Below, in pieces: positions 1 through 9,159 of a stretch of DNA of 64,000 bases. The stretch covers positions 1 to 64,000 of the forward strand of contig DATIPS010000055.1 in assembly GCA_035471805.1 (NCBI GenBank), written 5' to 3'. Numbering within the stretch: the stretch's first letter is position 1; each line of letters begins with the position of its first letter. Position numbers and translations under genes: made by a program. Below the pieces are notes generated by a model. That model was not told the origin of the DNA and ran no database searches. It saw nothing but the letters and a program-made list of their open reading frames with translations. The stretch comes from Acidimicrobiia bacterium. GTDB taxonomy: Bacteria; Actinomycetota; Acidimicrobiia; Spongiisociales; JAHEDJ01.

Positions 1-16
1 GGGACCCATAGGTCCC
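1..16. repeat. Short perfect inverted repeat at window edge
   Basis: GGGACC and GGTCCC face each other around a four-base CATA loop. It may be the remnant stem of a terminator of a gene to the left of the window, but no T-run follows, and its role is not shown. Confidence 0.3.
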
Positions 17-126
17 GAATGTCGCGCGAAAACGGGGTGGGTGGCCTGGTGTTACGGGCCGTTCTCCCCTGGGCGGTGGGCTCGCCGACCGACATGGTGT
101 TGGGGACCCGTTGCGGAGGAGGCGAC

Positions 127-1470
127 ATGCGATGGATTGCCGGTCTGGGCTGCGTTGTGTCCCTGTCCATCGCCGCCTGCAGTGCCGGTCCGGTCGAGGT
201 GACCGAGGAGACCTTCGTCGCCTGGGCTGAGGACCGCGCCGTCGTCCTCGATGCGGAGGATTGGCCGAACACCGATCCTTCGGCCCTCGAGGTACTCGAT
301 GAGTTGATAGATGAGGCGAGGGTCGTGTTTCTCGGCGAGCCCGATCACTACATCGCCGAGAAATACGACTACCGGCTGGTGATGATTCGCTACCTCATCG
401 AGCGGGGATACAACTACATCGGAATGGAGATGGGTCTCTCCGATGGCATGCGTGTCGATCGTTATCTGGAGACGGGGGACCCTGCGGAGCTGAACAGAGT
501 GGCGCTCTACGGGTATCGGGGCGACATGCGCGCCGATCGAGACGACCTCCCCGGCTCCTTCGCCGCCTTTGCCAACCGGGAGTTCTCCGATGCGTTCATC
601 AGGGCGGAGGTCGAGTTCCTGAGCATGCTGCGAGTGGTGTCCGAATCTCTTCCCGATCGTTTGCGCTGGTTCGGATTCGACGTGGACATATACCCCGGCG
701 GGGGATACGCGGACCTCGGTTCCGTCCTGGCGCCGTATACGGCGGACGAACTCATCCGGCAGCTGGAAACTGCCTCCTCCAGGGTTCCCGGCGAATCGCG
801 GCCCGAAGAGATCGAGCGTCTCGAGGCGTTGGAGAGCTACGTGTCCGACCGGTTGCCCGAACTGGTCGAGACCATCGGAGCGGACCGGGCCGGGCAGGTC
901 CGCCAGATCCTGCGCAACCTCGTCGAATCCCTTCGATTCAGAGACCTGGCTTTCCGTGAGCCTTTCGGGCAGTACTGGGCAGAAGGCCTGGCATACAGGG
1001 AAGCTGCCATCATCGGACGGTTGGACGACGGGTGGCTTGTGCAGCTGCCCGACGACGCCAAGGTCATTCTTATGGGCCACAATTTCCACCTGAGCAAGGA
1101 AGGGATCAACCTCAGCTTCGGCTCCGTCGCGGAGGCGGTGCCGTCTCCGCTTCCGGTCTCGTTCGGGTCGGGAGTGGCCGACCGGGTCGCCGCCCGTTCG
1201 ATCTGGATGCTCTACGACCACGGGACGAGCGCCAACTCGCTGCTGGACCCCCCGTACTTCGACGTTCCGAGCCACTCCGACCGGATCGAACATCTCTTGG
1301 CAGGCGTGGCGCCCGTCTTCGTACTGCCCCTCGTGGATGACGATCCGCGTTCGGCCTGGCTCGATCAGGATCTCAACTTCGTGCAGAACGGCGATTACGG
1401 CAGCGGCCTGCTCCGCATGCAGGCCGATATCGTTTTCTTCGTCGAGGAAGTCCACGCCGTCGGGCGCTGA
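127..1470 (+). CDS. Erythromycin-esterase-family lipoprotein
   Basis: A 447-residue exported protein. The ATG is chosen because a GGAGG-type site lies just upstream and because it places a lipoprotein signal at the N-terminus, ending in SIAAC with the lipidated Cys at about residue 18. Around residues 66-100 the segment FLGEPDHYIAEKYDYRL followed by a helix and GMEM matches the first catalytic block of the erythromycin esterase-like fold (PF05139), and MGHNFHLSK near 312-322 is the later His-containing block. Family members include macrolide esterases and many proteins of unknown substrate. The lipid anchor suggests action outside the membrane. The substrate cannot be read from sequence. It stands alone, upstream of and in the same direction as an acyl-CoA synthetase. 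Confidence 0.7.
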   Translation: MRWIAGLGCVVSLSIAACSAGPVEVTEETFVAWAEDRAVVLDAEDWPNTDPSALEVLDELIDEARVVFLGEPDHYIAEKYDYRLVMIRYLIERGYNYIGMEMGLSDGMRVDRYLETGDPAELNRVALYGYRGDMRADRDDLPGSFAAFANREFSDAFIRAEVEFLSMLRVVSESLPDRLRWFGFDVDIYPGGGYADLGSVLAPYTADELIRQLETASSRVPGESRPEEIERLEALESYVSDRLPELVETIGADRAGQVRQILRNLVESLRFRDLAFREPFGQYWAEGLAYREAAIIGRLDDGWLVQLPDDAKVILMGHNFHLSKEGINLSFGSVAEAVPSPLPVSFGSGVADRVAARSIWMLYDHGTSANSLLDPPYFDVPSHSDRIEHLLAGVAPVFVLPLVDDDPRSAWLDQDLNFVQNGDYGSGLLRMQADIVFFVEEVHAVGR

Positions 1471-1525
1471 CGCCTGGTTCTAGTGTGAGCAACTCGTTGC
1501 CGGGACGGGAGAGGAGCGGGCCGTG

Positions 1526-3136
1526 ATGGGCAATCCGAGATCGATCGATCCGTCCTTCGGGTCGACTTACGACGATCTGGTCGGTGCCTTCCGGTGGAAT
1601 ATCCCGCATCGCTTCAACATCGGCGCCGCCTGCAGTGATGCACTGCCGTCAACCGACACCGCGCTGGTGATCGTCGACCGGAGAGGCCTGATCACCGAGT
1701 ACACCTTCGGCGATCTGGCGACGATGTCGAACCGGCTCGGCAACGGTCTGCGCGCCGTCGGAATCGAACGGGGCGACCGCGTGGGGATAGTTGCCCCGCA
1801 GTCCGTCGAGACGGGCGTTGCCCATCTGGCCCTCTACAAGATCGGGGCGGTGGCCTTGCCGCTGGCGTCCTTGTTCGGGCCGGATGCCCTGCACTACCGG
1901 CTGGGAGACAGCGGGGCCCGAGCGGTCATGACGACCCAGGACAATCTCGACAAGGTGGTCGAGGCAACCGACGGGCTCGGGTGCATGATCATCGTGACCG
2001 GTGCGACCGCCACCAAGCCGTTCCGCTCTTTCGACGATCTGGTGAGCCGGGGGACGGATGCGCTCGATATCGCCGGCACCTCTGCCGAGGACCCCGCCTA
2101 TCTCATCTACACGTCCGGCACCACAGGTCGGCCGAAGGGGGCGCTGCACGCCCATCGCAATTTGATCGGCCACCTGCCCGCCTTCGAGCTCTACTACGAG
2201 TTCTTCCCGAGGGAAGGTGACGTTCATTGGACTCCGGCGGACTGGGCGTGGATCGGCGGGTTGATGGACTCCCTCCTCCCTTCGTGGTATTTCGGACGCC
2301 CGGTGGTGGTAGGCCAGCACGACTTCGAACCCGAATGGGCTGTCGATCTGCTTGCGAACCAGCGCATCACCTGCTCGTTCCTGCCTCCCACTGCCCTCAA
2401 GATGATGCGGGCGGCCGGCGTGTCGCGGCGGGACCTGCAGCTGCGTGCCGTGTTCAGCGGTGGCGAGGCTCTCGGCGAAGAGATGCTGAGTTGGGCCGAT
2501 GAAAACCTCGGAGTGCTCATCAACGAGGGATACGGACAGACGGAGGCGAACCTCACCGTCGGGAACTGTGCCTCGACCTGGCCGGTCAAACCGGGCTCGA
2601 TGGGCAGATCCATTCCCGGGCACGATGTCGTCGTGCTGGACGCAGACGGCCACCGCATCATCGGGGAAACCGGAGAGATCGCCGTCCGGCGGCCCGATCC
2701 CGTATTCATGCTGCGGTATTGGAATCAGCCCGAGGCCACGGAGGAGAAGTACTCGGGGGACTGGCTACTCACCGGCGATCTCGGCCGGGAAGACGATGAC
2801 GGGTACCTGTGGTTCGTGTCTCGCAAGGACGACGTGATCATTTCGATGGGCTACCGGATCGGTCCGGGTGAGGTCGAGGAGTCGCTGATGGGGCACCCGG
2901 CGGTCGCCAACTGCGCGGTGATTGGAGTCCCCGACGAGATCCGTGGCCAGGCCGTCAAGGCGTTCGTCGTCCTGAGGGAGGGGTATGAGGAGAGCGATGG
3001 ACTGGCCGCCGAACTCCAGCAGCACGTCCGGACCAGGCTGGCCGCACACGAGGTGCCGCGGCGGGTCGCCTTCATCGACGAGCTCCCGAAGACGACCACC
3101 GGCAAGACGATGCGACGGCTCCTCCGGTCCCTATAG
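1526..3136 (+). CDS. AMP-forming acyl-CoA synthetase
   Basis: A 536-residue adenylate-forming enzyme that would activate a carboxylic acid to an acyl-AMP and then an acyl-CoA. The P-loop-like motif YTSGTTGRPKGALHAH is near residues 194-210, GYGQTEAN near 336, the hinge region LTGDLGREDDDGY near 415 and the C-terminal catalytic Lys in TTTGKTMRR near 526. The segment HWTPADWAWIGGLMDSLLPSW resembles acetyl/medium-chain acyl-CoA synthetases rather than long-chain FadD. A GAGGAG site at 1511-1516 serves the ATG at 1526. A GTG three bases upstream is possible. The chain length of its substrate is unknown. Confidence 0.85.
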   Translation: MGNPRSIDPSFGSTYDDLVGAFRWNIPHRFNIGAACSDALPSTDTALVIVDRRGLITEYTFGDLATMSNRLGNGLRAVGIERGDRVGIVAPQSVETGVAHLALYKIGAVALPLASLFGPDALHYRLGDSGARAVMTTQDNLDKVVEATDGLGCMIIVTGATATKPFRSFDDLVSRGTDALDIAGTSAEDPAYLIYTSGTTGRPKGALHAHRNLIGHLPAFELYYEFFPREGDVHWTPADWAWIGGLMDSLLPSWYFGRPVVVGQHDFEPEWAVDLLANQRITCSFLPPTALKMMRAAGVSRRDLQLRAVFSGGEALGEEMLSWADENLGVLINEGYGQTEANLTVGNCASTWPVKPGSMGRSIPGHDVVVLDADGHRIIGETGEIAVRRPDPVFMLRYWNQPEATEEKYSGDWLLTGDLGREDDDGYLWFVSRKDDVIISMGYRIGPGEVEESLMGHPAVANCAVIGVPDEIRGQAVKAFVVLREGYEESDGLAAELQQHVRTRLAAHEVPRRVAFIDELPKTTTGKTMRRLLRSL

Positions 3137-3258
3137 CCGTCCGGCCGGCCCGGACCCGCGCCCAGATGGGTTTGGCTAGCATGCGAATGCCGACCGGGAA
3201 CTTCCCGGGAGGGCGTCCTCGGGCCGATACGGCCGAGGAATCGCAACTAAGGAGGGCT

Positions 3259-4662
3259 ATGAAGTACCGACTTTTGGCCGTGCTTGCGGTGATCAGTCTG
3301 ATCGTCGCAGCGTGCGGGAGTGGCGACGAGGATACGACCACAACCGCTGCAGCTGGTGGGGGAGATGACGGCGGAGGTACCGCCGAAGTAATCGATATCG
3401 ATTTCTGGGTTGCATTCTCGGACGAGGCCCGCCTCGGGTTCGCAGAGGACCGTGCAGCCGAGTTCAACACGAAGCACCCCGAGTACAACGTCAAGGTGAC
3501 GTCATTCGCGTCGTACAACGACGCGTTCGATGCCGCCGTGCTTGCCGTGGACAGCGGCGAGCCGCCCGCTCTGATCCACTTCTTCGAGGCTGCCACCAGG
3601 CAGGCACTCGATGCCGTGGATGAGGCGGGGAATCCGATCTTCAAGTCGGTTACCGAAGCCATCGGCGGCCGTAGCGAGGTACTGGGAGAGCCGGTGATCC
3701 TCGACGACGTGGTTGCGGCTGCCCGTAACTACTACACGGTGGACGGATCGTTCTACTCGATGCCGTGGAACACGTCGACGGCCATCATGTTCAACAACAT
3801 GGACCTCCTCAACGCCGCCGGTGTCACCGAAGCGCCGTCCACGTGGGGCGAGGTCGAGGCTGCTTGCGATGCGCTGATGGCTTTGCCCGACGCGCCGAAA
3901 GGCTGCATAACCTGGCCGAACCATTCGTGGTTCGTCGAGCAGTCGATGGGTCAGCAAGGAGAGTTGCTCGGCAACGCCGACAACGGCCGTACCGGGCGGG
4001 CAACCGAGGTGTATCTCGAGTCCGACGGCATGCTCAACTACATCAACTGGTGGAAGGGCCTGTCCGACGACGGGTACTACATCTATACCGGCCTCCAGCG
4101 CGACTGGGACGGAACCTCCAACGCATACCTGGCCGGTGAGGTGGCGATGCTCATCTACTCGAGCTCCGATACCACGTTCTTCGACGAGAACGCCGAGTTC
4201 ACCAACCAGGCCAGCTTCATGCCGTACAACGAGGACGCCGGCTACGTCGGCAACCTCATCGGTGGAGCAACCATCTGGATGCTCGACGGCATGGACTCTG
4301 CGACGGAAGACGGTGCGCTGGCGTTCATGAACTTCTTCTCGAATCCGGAGAACGCCGCCGCCTGGCACAAGCTGACCGGATACATTCCGATCACGGAAGC
4401 CGCGGTGGAGCTGCTCGAGGAGGAAGGCTTCTATGCCGAGAGCCCGAACTCCAAGGTGGCGTCCGATCAGCTCGCAGCAGCCGAGAACACTCCGGCGTCG
4501 CTGGGTGCTCTGCTGGGCAACTTCGTCGGTATCCGCGACATCATCACCATCGCGATCGAGGACATTCTCGTGAATGACCTGGACGTCAATGAGAGGATGG
4601 CGCAGGCCAACGAAGAAGCCAACAAGTCACTTTCCGAGTACGAACAGCTATTCGGTAACTGA
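3259..4662 (+). CDS. ABC importer substrate-binding lipoprotein, UgpB-like
   Basis: A 467-residue family 1 extracellular solute-binding protein. The signal peptide ends in LIVAACGSG with the lipidated Cys at residue 19, followed by a short Thr/Gly-rich linker. An AGGAGGG site at 3250-3256 fixes the start. The pattern of a Phe/Glu patch (HFFEAATRQAL), MPWNTSTAIMFNN and INWWKGL is closest to glycerol-3-phosphate/maltose-type binding proteins such as UgpB. It should deliver a sugar or glycerophosphodiester-like ligand to the two permeases downstream. A strong hairpin separates it from them, as is common where the binding protein is made in excess. Confidence 0.85.
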   Translation: MKYRLLAVLAVISLIVAACGSGDEDTTTTAAAGGGDDGGGTAEVIDIDFWVAFSDEARLGFAEDRAAEFNTKHPEYNVKVTSFASYNDAFDAAVLAVDSGEPPALIHFFEAATRQALDAVDEAGNPIFKSVTEAIGGRSEVLGEPVILDDVVAAARNYYTVDGSFYSMPWNTSTAIMFNNMDLLNAAGVTEAPSTWGEVEAACDALMALPDAPKGCITWPNHSWFVEQSMGQQGELLGNADNGRTGRATEVYLESDGMLNYINWWKGLSDDGYYIYTGLQRDWDGTSNAYLAGEVAMLIYSSSDTTFFDENAEFTNQASFMPYNEDAGYVGNLIGGATIWMLDGMDSATEDGALAFMNFFSNPENAAAWHKLTGYIPITEAAVELLEEEGFYAESPNSKVASDQLAAAENTPASLGALLGNFVGIRDIITIAIEDILVNDLDVNERMAQANEEANKSLSEYEQLFGN

Positions 4663-4669
4663 GGCATTC

Positions 4670-4699
4670 GTGGGGGTGGAGCGCATGCTCCACCCCCAC
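4670..4699 (+). terminator. Intercistronic hairpin after binding-protein gene
   Basis: A perfect 13-bp stem, GTGGGGGTGGAGC at 4670-4682 and its complement at 4687-4699, closes on a GCAT loop seven bases after the stop codon. No T-run follows, so it is more likely an mRNA-stabilising or partial-attenuation element that keeps binding-protein mRNA above permease mRNA than a full terminator. Confidence 0.7.
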
Positions 4700-4734
4700 A
4701 AACCTGTGGGGCACTGAATGGACGCTGAAACCGC

Positions 4735-6114
4735 ATGTTGATGATCGGCCTCGTCGGCGCCGCTCTGCTGGGCGTTGCCTACGTGCAGTGGAAGACGGAC
4801 AATCCGTCGGTCCCCCGGCTCGGAATAGGCTCGGCAGTTGCGGTGGCCGGAGCGGTGGTGACTCCGATCGCCATGGGTCGGTGCGCGTTCGTCGCCGGAG
4901 CAACGGGGGTCGATCGCCTGCTCGCCTACGGGCTCATGGCGGCCACCGCCTGGGTTGCGCTGATCGCCCTCCATGCGGTCTTCGACCGTGTCGACGGCAA
5001 GGTCAGAGAAGAGTCGGAGATGACCGGTGAGATACGGTCGGGCGGTTACCGCATCGGGTGGTGGGTGCCGTGGCTGTTGCTCGCCCCGACGTTGATCATC
5101 CTGATCGTGTTCCTCTATTACCCGGCCGTTCGCACCTTTACCCTGTCCAGCCAGCTGACCAGGCTCGGTGCCCCCAAATCGGTGGACGTCTGTTTCGGCA
5201 ACTTCACCGAACTGCTCATTACCGACGCCTTTCGTCTGGTCGCTTATCCGCTCGCTGCCATCGCCGCGGTTTTCGCCGTCCGGTTCTGGAGGCAGCGGTC
5301 CATCCCGGGAAGTGTGAGCCATCGGATCGCCGAAGCGGCCTCCGTGGTGGCCATGCTGTCGGTGTTCGTTGCGCTGTACGCCGTGTTCTCGCCGGGCGGC
5401 GGTGGTCAGGTCGAGTACCGCTCGGTCTACGTCAATACGCTCATCATCACGGTGGGTATCGTCGTCCTGGGCATGGTCCTGGGATTGGCGGTCGCCTACC
5501 TCGCCTTCCGCGACGTCCGCGGCGCGGGGGTCTATCGGACGCTGCTCATCTGGCCGTACGCGATCTCTCCTGCCGTCGCCGGCGTTCTCTTCTTCATGAT
5601 CTTCGACCCGACCGCCGGGATCTTCACGCATGTGATGGACACCTGGTTTGGGATCGATCTTCCCAACTACCGGGAGAACGCTTTCCTGGCCATGGCAGCC
5701 ATCATTCTGGCCAGCGCCTGGAAGATCATCGGGTACAACATCCTTTTCTATCTGGCGGGATTGCAGTCGGTGCCCCTCGAGCAGGTCGAAGCTGCGGTCA
5801 TCGACGGAGCGTCGGCGTGGCAGCGGTTCACCAAGATCGTGATGCCCGCCCTGTCGCCCATCACGTTCTTCCTGCTCGTCACGAACCTCACCTATGCCTT
5901 CTTCGAGGTCTACGCCACCATCGACTTCATGACCAAGGGCGCACCCGCCGGACGAACATCGGTGGCCATCTATGAAATCATCCGGGTGGGTGTCAACAAC
6001 GGTGACCTCGGACGAGGTGCCGCGCAGTCGGTGCTGCTGTTCATCGCAGTCATCGCGGTGACTCTCTGGCAGTTCCGGACCAGCGGCAGGCGCGTCAGTT
6101 ATGGAGGGGCGTGA
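4735..6114 (+). CDS. ABC sugar-type permease (UgpA-like) with extra membrane segments
   Basis: A 459-residue inner-membrane permease. The C-terminal half carries the binding-protein-dependent permease domain with the EAA loop AAVIDGASAWQRFTKIVMPAL near residue 355-375 that docks on an ATPase. It is about 160 residues longer than usual UgpA/MalF-like permeases: roughly 100 N-terminal residues add about three membrane helices, and a further two helices appear inserted between the first core helix (WLLLAPTLIILIVFLYY) and the second. It follows the binding protein by 72 bases and overlaps the next permease gene by one base. No clear ribosome-binding site precedes the ATG, so the start is less certain. 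Confidence 0.85.
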   Translation: MLMIGLVGAALLGVAYVQWKTDNPSVPRLGIGSAVAVAGAVVTPIAMGRCAFVAGATGVDRLLAYGLMAATAWVALIALHAVFDRVDGKVREESEMTGEIRSGGYRIGWWVPWLLLAPTLIILIVFLYYPAVRTFTLSSQLTRLGAPKSVDVCFGNFTELLITDAFRLVAYPLAAIAAVFAVRFWRQRSIPGSVSHRIAEAASVVAMLSVFVALYAVFSPGGGGQVEYRSVYVNTLIITVGIVVLGMVLGLAVAYLAFRDVRGAGVYRTLLIWPYAISPAVAGVLFFMIFDPTAGIFTHVMDTWFGIDLPNYRENAFLAMAAIILASAWKIIGYNILFYLAGLQSVPLEQVEAAVIDGASAWQRFTKIVMPALSPITFFLLVTNLTYAFFEVYATIDFMTKGAPAGRTSVAIYEIIRVGVNNGDLGRGAAQSVLLFIAVIAVTLWQFRTSGRRVSYGGA

Positions 6115-6962
6115 TGGCCGGTTTGACTCCGGGGGTCCAGAGGGTCGGTTTCATTCGGGGACGGAAGTGGCCCTACCACATCGCCCTGACGCTCACGGCG
6201 ATCATCATTGCGTTCCCACTGCTCTACGCGGCGCTCATCGCCACCCAGAAGAACCCAGAGATCTTCTCGTTCAAGTTCACTCCCGGGAGCGCTCTGGCTT
6301 CGAACTTCGATGCCGTCTGGGTCAAACGTGACTTCGCCGGGGCGATGCTCAACTCGTTCCAGATGTCGATCTGGGTGACCGTCGGCAAAACCGTCCTATC
6401 GTTGCTTGCCGGTCTGGCCTTCGTGTACTTCAAGTTCCGGGGCAAGTGGCTGGTGTTCTTCTTCGTGCTGGTCACACTGATGATGCCGACCGAAGTGATG
6501 ATCCTGGCCATGTTCCGGATGGTTTCGGGCTTCGGCTGGCAGGACACGATGGCCGCGCTGGTCATGCCTTTCCTGGCTTCGGCCACGGGTGCCTTCCTGT
6601 TTCGTCAGCACTTCGCCAACCTGCCGAGCGACCTGCTCGAGGCGTCGCAGATCGACGGGGCGACCCCGATCAAGTTCCTGACCAGGATCCTGGTGCCTCT
6701 CTCGTGGAACGTCGTTGCGGCCCTCTTCGTAATTCAGTTCGTTTACACATGGAACATGTTCCTCTGGCCGAGTCTGATCATCCGCGACGATTCGCGTCAG
6801 GTCGTTCAGGTCGCATTGCAGACCCTCACCAACATCGACGGAGCGCTCACCTACGGACCTCTGATGCTGGCGGCCATAATCGCTTCGGTTCCACCTGCCA
6901 TCGTTTTCATACTCATGCAGAAGCCTTTCATGAGCGGGTTTGCGGTCGGTCAGGACAAGTAG
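6114..6962 (+). CDS. ABC sugar-type permease (UgpE-like)
   Basis: A 282-residue second permease of the importer, normal length for the UgpE/MalG group with six predicted helices. The EAA motif EASQIDGATPIKFLTRILVPL lies near residue 178-198. GGAGGG at 6103-6108 supports the ATG at 6114, which shares its A with the stop of the preceding permease (TGATG), a sign of translational coupling. No ATPase follows; the next genes are a glutamine-synthetase-family ligase and an SDR, so a shared MsmK/UgpC-type ATPase encoded elsewhere is presumed. Confidence 0.88.
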   Translation: MAGLTPGVQRVGFIRGRKWPYHIALTLTAIIIAFPLLYAALIATQKNPEIFSFKFTPGSALASNFDAVWVKRDFAGAMLNSFQMSIWVTVGKTVLSLLAGLAFVYFKFRGKWLVFFFVLVTLMMPTEVMILAMFRMVSGFGWQDTMAALVMPFLASATGAFLFRQHFANLPSDLLEASQIDGATPIKFLTRILVPLSWNVVAALFVIQFVYTWNMFLWPSLIIRDDSRQVVQVALQTLTNIDGALTYGPLMLAAIIASVPPAIVFILMQKPFMSGFAVGQDK

Positions 6963-6998
6963 CCGGGTCGATAGAACGGACCACGAGGGAGAGTCGGG

Positions 6999-8369
6999 AT
7001 GCGCGGATTGATCAGCGTCGACGAGTTGCGGACACTCGTCGAGGCGGACGAGATCGACACGGTGGTGGTCGGGTTCACCGATCACCACGGAAGGTTGCAC
7101 GGCAAGCGCTTCGATGCCGAGTTCTTCCTGGACGGTGCCGTAACCGGCGGAACCCATGCTTGCAGCTACCTCCTCACCGTGGACATGGACATGGAACCGA
7201 TCCCGGGCTACTCCTATGCCAACTGGGAGAAGGGCTACGGCGATTTCCACATGGTGCCCGACATCTCGACGCTGCGGATCGCCGACTGGCTGTCCGGTAC
7301 CGCCATCGTGTTGTGCGACGTCGAGGACGAACACACCGGCGAGCTCGTTTCGGTGGCTCCCAGATCCATCCTGCGCAAACAACTGCAGCTGGCCGCAGAA
7401 ATGGGCTACTCGGCGATGGCCGCATCCGAACTCGAGTACTTCATCTACGAGGACAGCTACCGCTCGGCGGCGGCGGACGGTTACGCCAACCTGCAGCCGG
7501 TCGGCTGGTACATCGAGGACTATCACATCCTCCAGGGAACCAGGGAGGAGCCGTACAACGCGGCGGTGCGCCGGCACCTGGCCCGCTCCGGCATACCGGT
7601 GGAGACCTCGAAAGGGGAGTTCGGCCGGGGACAGCACGAGATGAACGTCCGCTACGCCGAGACGCTGGACATGGCTGACCGCCACGTGCTGATGAAGCAG
7701 TGCATGAAGGAGACCGCCGACGGGATGGGGATGGCGATCACGTTCATGGCCAAACCCGACGCGGCTGAGGCCGGTTCGAGCTGCCACATTCATGTGAGCC
7801 TCTGGAAGGACGGCCGGAATGCGTTTCCCGGGGACATTTCGCTCCCGCCGTTGCTGGTGTCTGACGAGTTCCGCTGGTTCCTGGGCGGCTGGATGGACAA
7901 GATGTCGGAGTTGATCGTCTTCTTCGCTCCGACCATCAACTCCTACAAGCGCTTCCAGGACGGCTCGTGGGCGCCCACCCGCATCGCCTGGAGTCACGAC
8001 AACCGCACGGCAGGATTCCGGATAGTGGGTGACGGAGCCGGCCTGCGTATCGAATGCAGGGTTCCGGGTGCCGACGTCAATCCGTACCTGGCATACGCAG
8101 CGATGCTCGCCGCCGGTCTGGACGGCATCGCCAATCAGATAGAGCCTCCCGGGATATTCGAAGGGGACGTCTACGCGGCGGCAGAACTCCCGCAGGTTCC
8201 GCGCACGCTGCGCGACGGACTCGAACTGTTCGCCGGGAGCGAGTTCGCCAAGAGGGCCTTCGGCGCCGAAGTGCACGAGCACTACCGGCATTTCTTCGAG
8301 GTCGAGTTGGAGGCGTACGACAAAGCCGTCACGGACTGGGAACGCAAGCGCTATTTCGAACAGATCTAG
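6999..8369 (+). CDS. Glutamine-synthetase-family ligase (gamma-glutamyl-amine type?)
   Basis: A 456-residue protein of the glutamine synthetase fold: N-terminal beta-grasp followed by the catalytic domain with GSSCHIHVSLW near residues 260-270 and the long block NSYKRFQ...PTRIAWSHDNRTAGFRI near 312-345. Length and pattern fit the PuuA/GlnA3-like branch, whose characterised members glutamylate polyamines or other amines, rather than housekeeping GlnA. GAGGGAGAG precedes the ATG. It follows the permease genes by 36 bases and is followed by an SDR 16 bases later, so the five genes probably act together in uptake and breakdown of one compound, perhaps an amine or amino sugar. The substrate is an inference. 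Confidence 0.8.
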   Translation: MRGLISVDELRTLVEADEIDTVVVGFTDHHGRLHGKRFDAEFFLDGAVTGGTHACSYLLTVDMDMEPIPGYSYANWEKGYGDFHMVPDISTLRIADWLSGTAIVLCDVEDEHTGELVSVAPRSILRKQLQLAAEMGYSAMAASELEYFIYEDSYRSAAADGYANLQPVGWYIEDYHILQGTREEPYNAAVRRHLARSGIPVETSKGEFGRGQHEMNVRYAETLDMADRHVLMKQCMKETADGMGMAITFMAKPDAAEAGSSCHIHVSLWKDGRNAFPGDISLPPLLVSDEFRWFLGGWMDKMSELIVFFAPTINSYKRFQDGSWAPTRIAWSHDNRTAGFRIVGDGAGLRIECRVPGADVNPYLAYAAMLAAGLDGIANQIEPPGIFEGDVYAAAELPQVPRTLRDGLELFAGSEFAKRAFGAEVHEHYRHFFEVELEAYDKAVTDWERKRYFEQI

Positions 8370-8385
8370 GTGTCGGGGAGGTGTG

Positions 8386-9159
8386 ATGCGGCTCAAGGAC
8401 AAGGTCGCTCTGGTCACCGGAGCAGGCAACGGAATCGGTCGGGAGACCGCCCTTCTCTTCGCCCAGGAGGGGGCGGCGGTGGTGGCCGTCGATCTCGATG
8501 AAGCAGCCGCCGCGGAGGTTGCTGCCGGGATTGTGGAGAGGTCGGGAAAGGCGATTGCAGTTGCGGCGGATGTATCGTCCGCAGCGGCTTGCGAGCACAT
8601 GGTGGCGGCTGCGGAAGGCGAGTTCGGCAGGCTCGACGTCCTGTTCAACAACGCCGGGATCATGATGTCGGCAGACGGCGATGCAGTGTCCACCGAAGAG
8701 GAAACCTGGGACAAGACGATGGCCGTCAACGCCAAGGGTGTCTTCCTCGGCTGCAAGTACGGCATTCCGGCGATGCTTCGTTCCGGTGGCGGGTCGATCA
8801 TCAACACCGCCTCGTTCGTAGCGCTCGTCGGGGCGGCGACTCCGCAACTGGCCTATACGGCCTCCAAGGGAGCAGTACTGGCCCTGACCCGTGAACTGGC
8901 CGTCGTCCATGCGCGGCAGGGCATCAGGGTGAATGCCCTGTGTCCGGGTCCACTGCGCACGGAGTTGCTCATGAGCTTCCTGGACACAGAGGAGAAACGA
9001 CGGCGCCGCCTCGTCCACGTGCCGATGGGCCGGTTCGGGGAAGCACGCGAAATGGCCGAAGCCGCCTTGTACCTGGCCTCGGAAGAGTCGTCGTACGTGA
9101 CCGGTACCGAGTTCCTGGTAGACGGTGGCCTCACCGCCGCCTACGTGACGCCGGAGTAG
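8386..9159 (+). CDS. Short-chain dehydrogenase/reductase
   Basis: A 257-residue classical SDR: NAD(P)-binding TGAGNGIG near residue 12, NNAG near 89, and the catalytic Tyr and Lys in YTASKG near 157-161. Asp rather than Arg after the second strand (VVAVDLDE) suggests NAD(H) preference. GGGGAGG just upstream favours ATG 8386 over GTG 8383. It is the last gene of the putative importer operon; its 3' end overlaps by 29 bases, tail to tail, with the CREST-family gene on the other strand. Confidence 0.85.
   Translation: MRLKDKVALVTGAGNGIGRETALLFAQEGAAVVAVDLDEAAAAEVAAGIVERSGKAIAVAADVSSAAACEHMVAAAEGEFGRLDVLFNNAGIMMSADGDAVSTEEETWDKTMAVNAKGVFLGCKYGIPAMLRSGGGSIINTASFVALVGAATPQLAYTASKGAVLALTRELAVVHARQGIRVNALCPGPLRTELLMSFLDTEEKRRRRLVHVPMGRFGEAREMAEAALYLASEESSYVTGTEFLVDGGLTAAYVTPE

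Noticed and set aside
6396..8807. An 803-residue open frame on the minus strand
   Set aside because: Antisense to the permease, ligase and SDR genes; composition and lack of motifs show it is a shadow of high-GC codon use.
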